DNA of 64,000 nucleotides from Microplitis mediator (lineage: Eukaryota; Arthropoda; Insecta; Hymenoptera; Braconidae). The stretch covers positions 8,168,348-8,232,347 of the forward strand of contig NC_079974.1 in the NCBI RefSeq assembly GCF_029852145.1, in the 5' to 3' direction. The position numbers were made by a program, and so were the translations under genes. How positions within the stretch are numbered: the first letter of the stretch is position 1; each line of letters starts with the position of its first letter. A model generated the notes under the pieces. That model made no database searches, was not told the DNA's origin, and saw only the letters and a list, made by a program, of their open reading frames with translations. Positions 35,115-47,248 of the stretch are shown here, in pieces.

Positions 35115-36332
35115 TTTATGGACGGTTTTTTTTCTTCGACTATTTTACTCACACAAACCTATTTCCACACTCTTTTAATTACACCACAATAACTCAAATT
35201 GTATACTAGCATATAGAAAATTTAATAAGGAAAAATTTGAACCTAATATTAAGTCCATTCGTTATTTTATTAGTTTAAAATAAATTATTTTAGCTAAAGA
35301 CATCAGTGCTGTCAATTGTTACGTATGAAACTTCGTAAACACGATAAATTCCGAAAGACATAATCAATCGGCGTAATTTTTTATTTATTAGCTTTGTAAT
35401 TTTTTTTTGCAAGAACCCTTATGAATATCACGGCCTAAATCTGTCCCGTTAAATTACAATCAATTTAAATTCTAATCAGATAATGCAACATTAACCCTTC
35501 GTTACTCGCGCTATACGGCGATTCCCTGCACAACACTACTCAACCTATTAAAGTTGGCGTGAATACAAGTAAGACACTAGAGAAAGTGTGTGGAACGGAA
35601 GGTTAACAGTATGTATACAAAAAAAAAAAAAAAAAATGTTAATGTCTTCTCTTTCTAACATATATTCATTTCTGTTTTTTTTCTCTTTTCTTGCTATTTT
35701 CTTATACCTATCTGTTTATCTCACTAGTACTGACAATAAAAATTGGCGTGACAGTCGTTTAAAAAGTTGTGACATCTACGAAAAAGGCGGCCTATTAAAA
35801 AAAAACATTAGGTATCTGGTAATTACCGTTCTTCTACTTTAGCCATTTTTTTTTTTTATTATAATTTAATGTTGTAATTTTGTTCATTCTAAATTACTAG
35901 AAACATAAAGCAAAGAAAATGAAAAAAAAAAGTTTAGAAAAATCAAGAAATAATAATAAAATTTAAAAATAAAAAAATAGAATAAAAAAAAACCTAAAAT
36001 ATAAAATTTAAAAATTACATCGCGATAAGTCAATAAAGATTAAGAAGTCGTTGATAACAATAAGAAATAAAAATAAAAGAATAAAAAAAAAATTGGAATA
36101 ATAAAAAAAAAATAATCGAAAAGTAAAATGCGGTGAATTTTTTTTTTTCATGTTTTTTTTCTTATTACCAACAGAACTGATTGAATAGTTTTATTTGTAT
36201 CATTGGTCGGTAAGACAGACCATTTTTTGTTAAAAAGTTCATGCTGTTCAAATTTTCCCTTAGAATGACGCTCAATGTAAATTCACCACCTATATTTCAT
36301 TCTCGGAACTCCCAGATATTAGATGCCGCGTT
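35115..36332. other. AT-rich non-coding stretch with A-rich low complexity
   Basis: No gene recognised. 35900-36170 is almost entirely A-rich simple sequence (AAAATAAAAA-like). Confidence 0.5.
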
Positions 36333-36434
36333 ATATATATTGTTTATAAGTTGACCATGCGCCATTTTTTGTGAAGCAACTGTGTTTTTTTTAAGTTTAT
36401 ACCGAAACCGGAAGTGTTTGATCAACGAACACGG
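36333..36434 (+). promoter_or_regulatory. Possible promoter and first exon of the P/A-repeat gene
   Basis: TATATATA near 36333 is followed about 30 bases later by non-AT-rich sequence ending in CACGG|GTAAGT, a consensus donor at 36435. No usable ORF lies in it, so it would be a 5' untranslated exon. The assignment to the downstream gene rests only on proximity and strand. Confidence 0.25.
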
Positions 36435-36562
36435 GTAAGTAAAAAATTTTTTACAGTAAAAATAAATGTCCTGAAAATAAAAAAATAAAAAAATTGAAAA
36501 AAAATAGAATTTTTTCGTTTTATCGATTTAATAAAAAAAAATACAAACATTACTAATTATTT

Positions 36563-37022
36563 GTTAATTTCAAGATCATTTATTTTAAACAAACTGAATA
36601 CAACAAATTCTTTGATCAAACTTTAACCTATAAAATTCCTATTTCTGGTTTTTTTTTATTATTTATTTTTTTTTCCAATATATTATTACTAATAAAAATT
36701 AAATAAACAAAACAAAACCAGAAGTACAAATTTTGTAGGTTAAAGTTTGATTGAAGAATTTGTTGTATTTAGTTCGTTTAAAAGAAATGGTCTTGAAATT
36801 AACAATGAGTGTGAATGTGGCAGACATGAGACAAATATTAAATTACAAGTAAACGAATTAAGTAATTGAAAATATGAAATAAAAAATAATGCACATACTC
36901 ATTTTCAAACTCTATTGATGTGGATTTTTGTTTTAATTTTATTCGATTTTTATTTAATTCATTTATGTCGAAATTTTGAAAATTTACATTTGTCAGTTAC
37001 ATTCACACTCATAATTAACAGA
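36563..37022. repeat. Nested inverted repeats
   Basis: Arms of about 90 bases at 36563-36655 and 36714-36805 are complementary (around CAACAAATTC and GAATTTGTTG). A second pair lies at 36803-36840 and 36980-37020 (around GAGTGTGAATGT and ACATTCACACTC). Confidence 0.7.
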
Positions 37023-37396
37023 CAATTAGTAAAAACTGGATTTTTTTTTATCAAAATCGATTACAAAAAAAAAATAGAAACTAAAAATATTCACTTCAAG
37101 GAAATTAAAAAAATGTAAATATGCAATTTTTTCAAATATTTTTTTTTTTTTACTATAATTTATCGTTTTTAAAAAATCGGAAAATCATTAGACGTTGGCT
37201 AACTTCAGTATTATTCAAAAATTGTGAAATTTTTTTTTTATTGTCTATATCTTGGCATAATTGTATTTACGTTGCTCTTTTTGAAATAATGCTTTAATTT
37301 TTTTTTAAGACTTTTTTTAAGAAAAAAAAAAATTTTTCGAAATTGCCTACGATGTCGCATTAAAGTAAGTTTATATATACATATATATACAATTAT

Positions 37397-38192
37397 TGAT
37401 GGTGACCACATTTTTGGAAAACTTGGAAATATCAGGGAATTTTAAATATACTGGAAAAAACAGGGAATTTAATTACAAAGGTGGAATAATTTTTTTTACT
37501 TTCTTTTTTTGATTGGACTGAAAAAATCTGATAGGTTTTTTTTTTTTGTCAAAACTGTTTGAAAAGTGGCACGGCGCAAATGCAATTGTAATGCCATTTT
37601 GGAAAAAAAATAAGTAAAAATTGATTCCTATAGCGAAAATATGAAGCAGTTAGAATTTGAAAGGCTGTTCGAAAAAAAAAATATCCCACTAGAAACGAAT
37701 CGTCTGGAATTCCAAGCTACTAACATGCATATTGACATGATAAATAACCAAATAGTTTAAAAATATACATAAGTGATTGAACTAACAAGTTTCACTATAT
37801 TTATTATTCGCGTATTTCATTAACGTTTCATTAATATTCTATAAAATGTTTTTATTTACGAAATTTACTCTACTGAAAATGAACATTTTTTAAATTTTAT
37901 CATAGAGTAAGTTTTACGAGAATATAGATGTCAAATCAAAAATAAAAAATTATTCATTCAATAATTAAAAAAACATATGATGATTGACAAATAATAAAAT
38001 AACGTTGTATTTAACGACAATGACTGATAATTTATTGAACTGAGTTATATCATTTAATTTTAAATTAAATAAAAATATTTCTCATGATTTAATATTACTA
38101 CATATATTCAGGGAATTTTTGTTAATTATTTGACTGGGATACCTAGAAAAAGTCAGGGAATTTCAGTTTAAAAAATCCATGGTCACCAAGTT
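37397..38192. mobile_element. MITE-like element in an intron
   Basis: GGTGACCA near 37401 and TGGTCACC near 38180 are inverted, and inside both ends lie CAGGGAATTT motifs. It holds a short 39-codon frame (37641-37757), possibly a transposase relic. Borders are approximate. Confidence 0.5.
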
Positions 38193-38259
38193 AATACCTT
38201 GCAATGCATATACTTTTAAAAGTTCTCAATAATTATTAATTTTTTTTATTATCATTTAG

Positions 38260-38874
38260 ATAACGTGACCCAGCAGCTCAATAACCTGAGGCGCTATGTA
38301 GCTCAGTTGGAAACGGAAAATGTACGTATGGAACAGCGATGGGCGCAGCGTGAGCGGGAACGACTTGAAAATTACAACCAAGCAATGGACAGGCTACGGC
38401 AACCTCCAGCTGCACTAGTAGCTCCACCAGTAGCTCCAGCCGTACCGATAGCTCCAGCCGTACCACTAGCTCCAGCTGCGCCAGTAGCTCCGGCTACGCC
38501 AGTAGCTCCAGCCGTACCGATAGCTCCAGCAGCGCCAGTAGCTCCAGCTGCGCCAGTAGCTCCAAACGTACCAGTAGTTCCAGCCTCACCGATAGCTCCA
38601 GCCGTGCCAGTAGCTCCAGATGCACTAGTGGCTCCACTAGTATCTCCAGCCGTACCGATTGCTCCAGCCACACCAGTAGCTCTAGATGCACCAGTAGCTC
38701 CAGCAGCACCAGTCGTTCCAAACGTGCCAGTAGCTCAAGCCGCACCGATAGCTCCAGCCGTGTCAGTAGCTCCAGATGCACTAGTAGCTCCAGCCGCATT
38801 AGTAGCTCCAGCTGTACCAGTAGCTCTAGTCGTACCTCCAGCAGCTTCAGTTAACTATTCAAGCGATGACGATG
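38260..38874 (+). CDS. Exon of a Pro/Ala-repeat protein
   Basis: After an acceptor (ATCATTTAG, AG at 38258-38259) the frame encodes a ~45-residue Gln/Glu/Arg-rich coiled coil with heptad leucines. About 25 units of the type APAxPV(I) follow, written by an 18-base repeat with variable third positions, and then an acidic SSDDDD end. The first two bases complete a codon from an earlier exon, so the true start is upstream. Read straight on, the frame stops at 38892. A GC donor (G|GCAAGC) after 38874 joins in phase to the next exon. Repeats like this are usually flexible spacers. I do not recognise the protein. Frame retention through the repeat argues for selection or recent expansion. Confidence 0.6.
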
Positions 38875-39279
38875 GCAAGCGCGAGGTCATATAGCTTGGA
38901 CCATATTTTCTTTTACCCAGAAAAAAAGGATTTTTTGATACAAGAATTCGTTTGCACCATGAATTTAAGACAAAAATTTTCTTAAAACTAGAAAAAATGT
39001 CTTGGTGCAAGAATATTTTCTCGCCTTAAAAATATTTTTGACGCTCCAAAAAATTTTTCTTGCCTCAAGAAAGATTTTGTTTTCAATTCATAATGCGAAA
39101 AATTTCTTAGGGCAAACAAAAATTGTATTAGGGGAATTAGAAATTTTTAAGCCCAGAAATTTTTTTGTTGTGGATATTTTTACACCAATTTTTTTGTTTA
39201 CTTTTTTTTGTGATTTTTTTTTAATTTAAAAAAAAATTTTTTTTTTATGTTCTTTTATAATATCTTTAAAATTTTTTAG

Positions 39280-39452
39280 ACAAAGAGTCACAAAGAAATC
39301 TAAATAATAAAAAAAGAAGAAAGAATGGTGGGAAACAGAGGCAGAATTGGCGAGGCGGTCGCGAGAATAACAAGAACTACAGAGGTAGAGGGCGTGGTGA
39401 CAACGGTAGAAGCTTCGGCAATTTTAATATCTATTACAACAATAAATATTAA
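39280..39452 (+). CDS. Terminal exon, Arg/Gly/Asn-rich tail
   Basis: Acceptor ATTTTTTAG (AG at 39278-39279), then 57 codons to TAA at 39450-39452. The peptide is basic (NKKRRKNGGKQRQNWRGG) and ends with RGRGRG and an N/F/Y-rich tail. RGG-like tails commonly bind RNA. The leading AC completes the codon split by the proposed GC-AG intron (38875-39279). An AATAAA lies at 39441. It is too short and ATG-less to be seen as an ORF, so its coding nature rests on composition and splice phase. Confidence 0.5.
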
Positions 39453-39474
39453 AATTCATGTTACGGTGTAACAC

Positions 39475-40600
39475 TTCAGCGATAGTATTGCACCCAAAAG
39501 TTCCCATTGAATCGACTTGAATCGGTCAAAAATCGGATAGCAACCGATAGATTTGGTTTCTATACGGTTTCTGACCCAATTGATTGGATTCTGTGGGAAC
39601 TATGGCATAAAGTATTACAAGTAAAACATAATCTAATAATATCGTCAATTACGTATCGATAGTGATTTGAATTATGATTATCTTCAGTTACTTCATTATT
39701 TTCTTTTATTTTTTGTGAAAATTATTTTTTTTTTATTTCCATTATTCAAAGGCACTTTGTAGTGTATTTGAGTAGTGGTAAAAGTCATATACTGTTAATA
39801 TTATGTCAAATATTTATTGAGAATACAATTCTGTAAGTGGTTACGCTTGTTGTGTAAAACATAACTCGAAGTGCTTTTGAATAACTGAAATAATTTTTTT
39901 GTTTAAAATCACTTGATTATGATTTTAAATGAAATATAATTACATGAAATTTTAATAACATCACATTACAATCAACTGTAATGACAAATAATTATTCAAT
40001 TTGACTGTACGCTTACCCGAAAGTTCCCATAGAATCCACTGAAATCGGTCAGAAACTGCGTAAAATCCTGTAGACCTCTTGATTTCTGTGTGGTTTCTGA
40101 CCCATTTGATTGGATTCTATGGGAGCTTTCGGGAAAGTTATCGCGATGAATTATGTTGATACATACTCTAATAATATCATATATTACATATAATTATTTA
40201 ATTCATTTAAATTATAATTATCTTCAATGATTTAATTATTTATTTTTTATTTTTTGGTGGAATTATTTATAGTTTTTTCATTTTTCCATTATTCAGAAGC
40301 ACTTCGTAGTGTATTTGAGTAACAATAAAATACGTGTATTGTTAATATGATAAGTTAAATATTTATTGAGGATACGATTATCTATGTGGTTAAACTTGTT
40401 GTGTAAAACATAACTCGGAGTGCTGTGGAATAATTGCAATAATTTATTTATTTTTTTTTTTGTTTATGATTATTTTTTGTTTATGACTACATAATTATAA
40501 TTTGAAATGAAATATAATAACATGTAATTTTAATAATATCACATTACAATGAACTGTAATGACAAAAATTATTCAATGTGACTGTACGCTTACCCGAAAG
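39475..40600. repeat. Two tandem copies of a ~550 bp repeat
   Basis: Units begin near 39497 and 40020 with AAGTTCCCAT, followed by ATCGGTCA and a GATTGGATTCT-GTGGGA block that is inverted relative to the start. Shared downstream motifs are GCACTT(T/C)GTAGTGTATTTGAGTA and AAATATTTATTGAG. A partial third start lies at 40597. Confidence 0.75.
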
Positions 40601-40621
40601 TTCCCATAGAACCCACTAAAA

Positions 40622-41490
40622 TCCATTCGGGTGCGCACCCGAACCAGTCGTTTCTAGCACCGTCCTCAGTCTGGTGCATCACCCGAATTGCAGCACCGTA
40701 ATCAGTCGTGTGCAGAACAATACTAATTCGTGTGTGCACATGAACCAGTCGTGTCTAGCACCGTACTCAGTCTGGTGCTGCCGTTGTTGCCATTCGGGTT
40801 GCGCACCAGACTGAGTACGGTGCTAGACACGACTGGTTCGGGTGCAACACCGTACTCAGTATGGTGCTGCTCACGACTCATTCTGGTGCAACACCGTAAC
40901 CACTCGTGTACTACACTCGAACAGTTACTGTTCGAAATTATAGTAATCTACACAGTTACATGATTAACAGTATGATTTTTGCAATTTTCACCAGCAAAAT
41001 TTAACACTGCCTTTTAGTAGCGTTCACGATTATTATATAAAAGAGGTTTTTATGATAGGAATTAGATGAAGAAAATTGACTTAAACTAACTAATTGTAAT
41101 TTAGATTGTTTGTCATTGAAATTTATTCATAAAATACATAAGATTATTACAGTGTTGCACCAGAATGAGTCGTGAGCAGCACCAGACTGAGTACGGTGTT
41201 GCACCCGAACCAGTCGTGTCTAGCACCGTACTTAGTCTGGTGCGCCACCCGAATGGCAACAACGGCGGCACCAGACTGAGTACGGTGCTAGACACGACTG
41301 GTTCATGTGCACACACAAATCAGTATTGTTCTGCACATGACTGATTACGGTGCTGCAATTCGGGTGCTGCACCAGACTGAGTACGGTGCTAGACACGACT
41401 GGTTCGGGTGCGCACCAGAACCAATCGTGTGCTTGCCCTTTTTTTTTCTTGCACACGACTCAGTCGTGTGCTGCACACGAACCAGTCGGG
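40622..41490. repeat. Large inverted pair of GC-rich repeat arrays
   Basis: The left array (40622-40938) and the right one (41150-41490) are each built from ~35-45 bp units such as ACCAGTCGTGTCTAGCACCG and ACTCAGTCTGGTGC. The right array is the reverse complement of the left in the same unit order. A 210 bp AT-rich spacer separates them. Units are also inverted within each array, so many hairpins are possible. GC content stands far above the surroundings. Short ORFs here are by-products. Confidence 0.82.
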
Positions 41491-41644
41491 TTTCAATTTT
41501 TCCGTGTACTACTAACTTTTTTTTGAACCGTTTTAAATTCAGAATTATTGATTGCAGCAAGTAATTGCATAGTGCCGCTTAAAGCCGCAAAATGAATTTT
41601 AAAAAATACAACAATAGGATTATTTTTATCGTTACAAAAAATGT

Positions 41645-43553
41645 TTTTCTTTACGTCTTAAAATACTCTTCATTTATAGCTGAACTAGCTGTCATTATTG
41701 AATTAATATTAGTTATTTTATTTTTATAAAATAATCTTGGTTCAATAGCAGTCCATAAAGTAAAATATTTACATAACTCTAGAAGTCTATCTCCAAAATC
41801 TCTATTAACATATTCATTAATAATTGAACTTTTTATATTTTTATCGCATTCAATTTTCAATTCCATTAAAAACTTTTTAATCGGTCGCACTATATTTTTT
41901 TTTTCGCACCTTTATTATCTTTTTTTTTATATTGCTCATCTATTGACGACATGTTAGCAAAGAAATGTCCAGTAGAAATCTCAGGTAATTCTCCTGATCC
42001 ACTCTTCATGAAATTCAATAATTTATTCTTATAGTAATAACATGGATTAGTGTAATCATTTTCTTCATATTCAGAGTAACAAACAGTTAATGTAGCTATC
42101 AAGTTTTTTTTTAAAGTTTCGAAATCAACAGAATCACGCAATATGTTGAGAGACCGCATATAAAAGTCTTTCAGATGAAAATTGTTTTTGTTAAAGCAAG
42201 GCCATAGCGAAACAAATTTAAAAAGATGAGCAACATCAATTCTGAGAATAGTTTTTTTATTTATTGGTAAATTATGAATTAAATTCTGAAAACTCTCATC
42301 ATAGTACTGCTATAATGACATGTTATTGAAAGCTAACGATCCTGCATTAAGTAAAGCTAATGAAAAATTAGTCACAACCTGCTTGGAAGCTTCAATTCCA
42401 CAGCGCAACCATTCCCTTAACCAATATGATAAAGTATTGGAATCATGTTTCTCAGTTATCAATTGGTGAAGTGGTAGAGATGATTTTTCATATGAAGCAA
42501 TCACTTGATAGTATAACAAAACACGCTTTGAATTGTCATTTGTTGGTAAATTTTTCACCAAACTGCCAGTTGCATCGATGCAAATACTGCCAACAGGATC
42601 TTTTTTCATAAAAGCTTTGTAGAGTGCAATTTGTTCCGGTAGCCAATACATTAAATACATTTTATCTGCACAAACTTCTCTAATAGTCTCAAAGTATTTG
42701 GGATTACTTTTCAGATCTAGTAGAGCCAAAATCGGATGAGGAAACGACTTTAAACTTAAATCTTTCTTTTTTTCAGTGTATTTAGCGATTCTAACGGTAC
42801 CTTCTTTCGGTAAATCAGCAGGTTCATTATCACCAAAATTCATACAGCAGTTAGCTTTTTCCCGGCGCCACATATATGTTGATTTGCACTTTACTTTGTT
42901 CACAGTATCCACGAGAGTATTTCCACGTAAATGTCTTTTTTTTAAATGTTTTATATTTTTAGTATCATGCGTAGATACATGGATATCAACTCCATCGTCT
43001 CCTGGTTCTTCGTAACTGTATAAATGAATTTCATTATTACACTCACCACAAGTGTCTTTGATTGAAAGAAAAATATTTCCGTCTCTGTTTATTTTAGGCG
43101 ATTGGAATGAAAACGGACAAGAGAGTTTAAAATTATTCCAAACAGAACAATAAATTTTGTCGGTCCAACCGGGTTCAAAAGTTTCATACTCTCTATCGTC
43201 ATTGTAACATTTTACTTGAAGACCTAACTTCTTCCATTCAGATCCAGTTAAATGAATAACCTCATTAATAGGAGGTGAATGTTTTGGAATTTGATCCATT
43301 GACCAGTTAGAATGATTTATGGTTTTCTTCTTTTTTTTTTCGCTTAATAGGACCGTGGATTCGTACTGAAATATTGTTACGATTTCTTGTGATGTATAGC
43401 CAAATATGTTCCATAGTCATTCCAGGTAACAATTTTAAAGCATCTTTCCATATTGGATTTTTATAATCTAAATATTTTCCATTTTCCATAAAATTAAAGT
43501 TCTTCAACTTTTTGTACATATCGTCAGGTGAATATAATGGTTTTCGTGGCATT
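41645..43553 (-). pseudogene. MULE-like transposase gene, broken
   Basis: From MPRKP at 43552 the minus strand encodes an N-terminal region seen in a widespread insect transposase-like family. After a frame change near 43300 (A-run) comes a Cys/His-rich zone (43 kb to ~42.8 kb) and a MULE-type catalytic core: SICIDATGS near 42580, VVTNFSLALLNA near 42350 and IRIDVAHLFK near 42230. The second position, usually Asp (DFS or DYS), is Asn here. A TAG at 42310-42312 interrupts the frame in place, and a T-run at about 41890-41910 shifts it again before the C-terminal ~80 residues. Family assignment is from motif memory. Confidence 0.65.
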
Positions 43554-44731
43554 TTGAATAAAATAATCAAAATCCCCGTGTCAATGAATAATTATAAGTA
43601 TTCATTTTGTTAACCCTGTAAAAAAAGAAATTATTACAGAAAATGATTTTATATTTCATTGACAATGTATAAACAAATTAAAAGAAAATTTGTAAAAACA
43701 TTTTAAATGTCTGAAGTTTTTTAAGAGTATTTTACGTCTTCGAAGATATTATTCATAATTTAACTAATCATTTCCAACATTTAATTGAATCAATTTGCAG
43801 TGATTATTGTTGTCTATGCAGATTATATATAAGCAATAAGAAAATTTATAAAAGACTGTAGCAAATAATTCCATCAAGAATGATCAAGTAAATAATTCAA
43901 TACTAAATAAAAAAAAAGTACATTAATTACTTACCTATAATTTTATAAATTTAAGAATATTTATTATTTAATCATCGTAATTACGAATTGTATTACAACA
44001 TTGAATAAAAATCTTGATGATGTATATAACGTAATACAAATCTTACGGTTTTAACCTTAAAATAAATTTTCTCCAAACGTGAGTATTATTTATCATCACA
44101 TTATTTTTTTTAACTTATTAGTAGAGTTAAAATAAAACTGTCGATTAAAATAATTATACGTGATTATGGCTTCAATTACAAAAATGTTGAAAGAACAATA
44201 TCAAGTTGATAATTAGTCAAGAATAAAACGATGTATTACTGAAAGGGGAAATATGAATAATAACATGAACACATAGAGGGCACCACCTTGGTGTTTCAAA
44301 GCGGAAATTATAGTACGGAAAGCTATTAATCCATTTGCAATCGCTAACACAAATCTTAAAAATATTCCCCTTGAACAATTAACCCTTTAATAAAAAATAC
44401 ATAAAAAAAGTATAAAGTCACAATATATTGACACCACCTAGGAGGAGCATAACATATTAATATACACAATTTACACGATAATATACATTAAAATTATAAT
44501 ATGTATAGATGGCAAGCTTACAACGCGTGTCAGCGCGCTCAAAAAAATTATCCAGTCCGCGGTGCAGACTAGTCATATTGTATGACAGTACTATGCAGTT
44601 ATACTGAAAATAAAAAATACATTATATTTGATCTAAGAAAGATCCTGTGGGGCAGAAATCATCAATATTCCTCAGGTTTCACTTGACACTGAGTCAACCC
44701 TAATTCAACAAAACGATTCATTCAATAATGA

Positions 44732-44776
<45 letters not shown>

Positions 44777-45561
44777 ATAGTGAAATAGAATTGGTTTGAA
44801 TTGATTTGAATCGTTTCTATTATTCAGACGCGCAGCCAGACACACATACATATCTACACAAACATACGCACGCACATGAACACACAGAAGCATGCATACA
44901 CAAAAATATTCACACACATGCATGCGCAGACAAATAAGAAGAGACACAGACACACATACATCCATATCAAAGATCGAATGCACTGGTGTTCAAAGTTACC
45001 AGAAACTTCTTATTTATGCTTTTGTCACTACATTAATCTACAAACGATTGTGAAAATAACTCAATAAATGTTGAAGTTTGATTGTTCCATTATCAATGCG
45101 CTGCTCTTATATACGTTAGTAGTAGCTGCTCGCGGACACTACAAACAAACGAACGCTACTCCAATCATTGTCCTTGTTTCGAGTTTTCAACCTTACCATA
45201 GCATATTGCGAATACTATTTTAATCCATAGTTCACGCGACCGCGAGTCTCCAATGGAAATAGAGAAATAAAGAAATTGTTCTTACTCGTTAAATTAGGGC
45301 TCCTCTCTTGCCCCTCCCTCTTCTGCGTTAGAAAGCGAAGTGCCGGTGTAGGGTAAGCTTAAACCAAGAGTAAGTGTATCTAGTGTATACGTAGATTTGA
45401 ATATGGTATTACTCTGTACGTATCAACAATAAAGTATGTATATTTAGCGACGATACTTTAGGATTAGATTGCAATAATCACTGCCTAAGTCGCCAACTAC
45501 CAAAGAGTGAAACGTTGTGATAGATAATGAGAAGAGATAGAAAAAAGTATTTGTGGGGAGA
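43554..45561. other. Non-coding stretch
   Basis: No gene seen. It contains (TA)n at 44735-44769 and a CA-rich stretch at 44838-44958. I looked for inverted ends around the MULE-like gene and found none. Confidence 0.5.
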
Positions 45562-45640
45562 GAGGCGCTTCGTCTAAGTATACGATAGCTGAGACTCCTC
45601 AGTTAGGTGTGTCTATCGTATACCCCACCTAAGACGCCAT
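45562..45640. repeat. Hairpin with TATACGATAG stem
   Basis: GGCG...GTCTAAGTATACGATAG pairs with CTATCGTATA...CCTAAGACGCC across a ~20-base loop. Possibly the end of a mobile element. Confidence 0.5.
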
Positions 45641-45690
45641 GTTGGAAGTTACATGTTACCACCAGTTATATATATATATATATATATATA

Positions 45691-46837
45691 CACTAATGGA
45701 AAAAATTAAAGGATCAAAAAAAAATTCTAAATTTTTAAGCGATTTTCAACAGGCTCTAACTTTGAGAGAAATGGTCGTACAAGAAAAGAAAAAAAAAGGA
45801 AATTGTAGCTCCAAGTATCTACTTTTTGGATTAGAACTTTAAAATTTTTTAGCGTCAGCAGTATTTGAGTAATCTTAGAAAAACCAACGACAAAAAAATT
45901 TTCAAATTTTTTTAATTTTTTTTTTTTGGTCTCCGGGCGTGGAAAAAATTATTTTTGCTTAACCACTATAAGGATCAGATACCTTCATTATTCAGCTTTA
46001 ATTTCTTTTTTTATGGACCTTGATACGTCCACTTATCGCCGAGATATCGGTCTTCAAATGGAAAAGGATCCTTTTGTCTTTGATTATCGATATCTCAGAA
46101 ACCAATGATCGCACAAAAAGTTAATGGTGGGTTTTAAAAACTTGAATAAATTCCCTTCAATGATTAGTCATTGCTTATTCGAAAAAAAAATTTTTTCCTA
46201 TCGTCAGATGAATTTAAAAATGCAACAAAAAAAGGGCTTTTTGTGGTTTTTTGGAAAATCAAGCGCTGAAACGAAAATATTGTGGAAATCGATAATGTTG
46301 ACTGTGCATTTTATAGTTCAATATGTCCACAAAAACCCTGCAGAAAGCCAGATTAATCCAACCAGCCGTTTTTTTGTTTTACGCGATCAAATTTTTAAAA
46401 AAATTAAAGGATCACGTTTTTTGCTCTGAAAAGCTCATAATCTTTAACAAGATGAAAACAAACATTTCTTCGGAGCTTTGTCCACAATTTTATTGCAGAC
46501 AGTGCTTTAATTTCCAAAAAAAAAAAAACTTTTTTTTTCGAAACAAAATTTTCAAAAAAAAAATTTTTTCAAAAAAATTTTTTTTTCCACGCCCGGAGAC
46601 CAAAAAAAAAAAATTAAAAAAATTTGAAAATTTTTTTGTCGTTGGTTTTTCTAAGATTACTCAAATACTGCTGACGCTAAAAAATTTTAAAGTTCTAATC
46701 CAAAAAGTAGATACTTGGAGCTACAATTTCCGTTTTTTTGTTTTCTTGTACGACCATTTCTCTCAAAGTTAGAGCCTGTTGAAAATCGCTTAAAAATTTA
46801 GAATTTTTTTTTGATCCTTTAATTTTTTCCATTAGTG
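45691..46837. mobile_element. Fold-back element, 1.15 kb
   Basis: Starts CACTAATGGAAAAAATTAAA and ends with its complement, flanked by TA repeats. Arms of about 255 bases match closely (for example TCTCCGGGCGTGG at 45931-45943 against CCACGCCCGGAGA near 46590). The middle 630 bases are AT-rich and not clearly palindromic. Confidence 0.85.
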
Positions 46838-47248
46838 TATATATGTATATATATGTATATATATGCACTTACGATTTTTGGCAACCTTGTTCAAAATTAT
46901 CAGTTGGGCGCCAGGTGATGTAATAATCACCAAATAAACAATCATCAAAATCGGCTCAGGGTGGCGGATCGGAGAAAGGTCAGGCACTTAAGATTACGAT
47001 AAAATAATTGATGGGAATTAACATAAAACAATAATCAGTCGTATATTGAACGCGCAAATTTTCGTAAAAAGTAGCAATTTTTACTTTAAATGACCATTAA
47101 AAAATACAAAAATAAAAAAATAAAAAATCTGAAAACCACCTGACCTTGCGGGCCAGCCCCAAAACTTTCCGCTCATTTCAGAACTCTTTGAGCTCAAAAA
47201 TTTGTTAGGCCGGTAAACCATACCTTCACTGAAATATCATAATTTTTG

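Noticed and set aside
37641..37757. 39-codon helical frame as a start exon of the P/A gene
   Set aside because: No donor in the phase required by the acceptor at 38259. It lies within a MITE-like element.
38278..38799. Three minus-strand frames (62-101 codons) of Gly/Ala/Thr or Leu/Val/Arg repeats
   Set aside because: They are antisense shadows of the 18-bp P/A coding repeat. The plus-strand frame has splice sites and non-repetitive flanks; these do not.
40730..41564. Several 67-85 codon frames in the GC-rich arrays (MCAHEPVVSSTV...)
   Set aside because: The same peptide recurs in both orientations because of the inverted repeats. Composition follows the repeat, not protein constraint.
44705..44983. 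92-codon Cys/Val/Met-rich frame
   Set aside because: Derived from a CA-rich stretch and a (TA)n tract.
45926..46772. ORFs of 60-149 codons in 45691-46837
   Set aside because: They lie in the arms and centre of a fold-back, with poly-F/K runs from A/T homopolymers.
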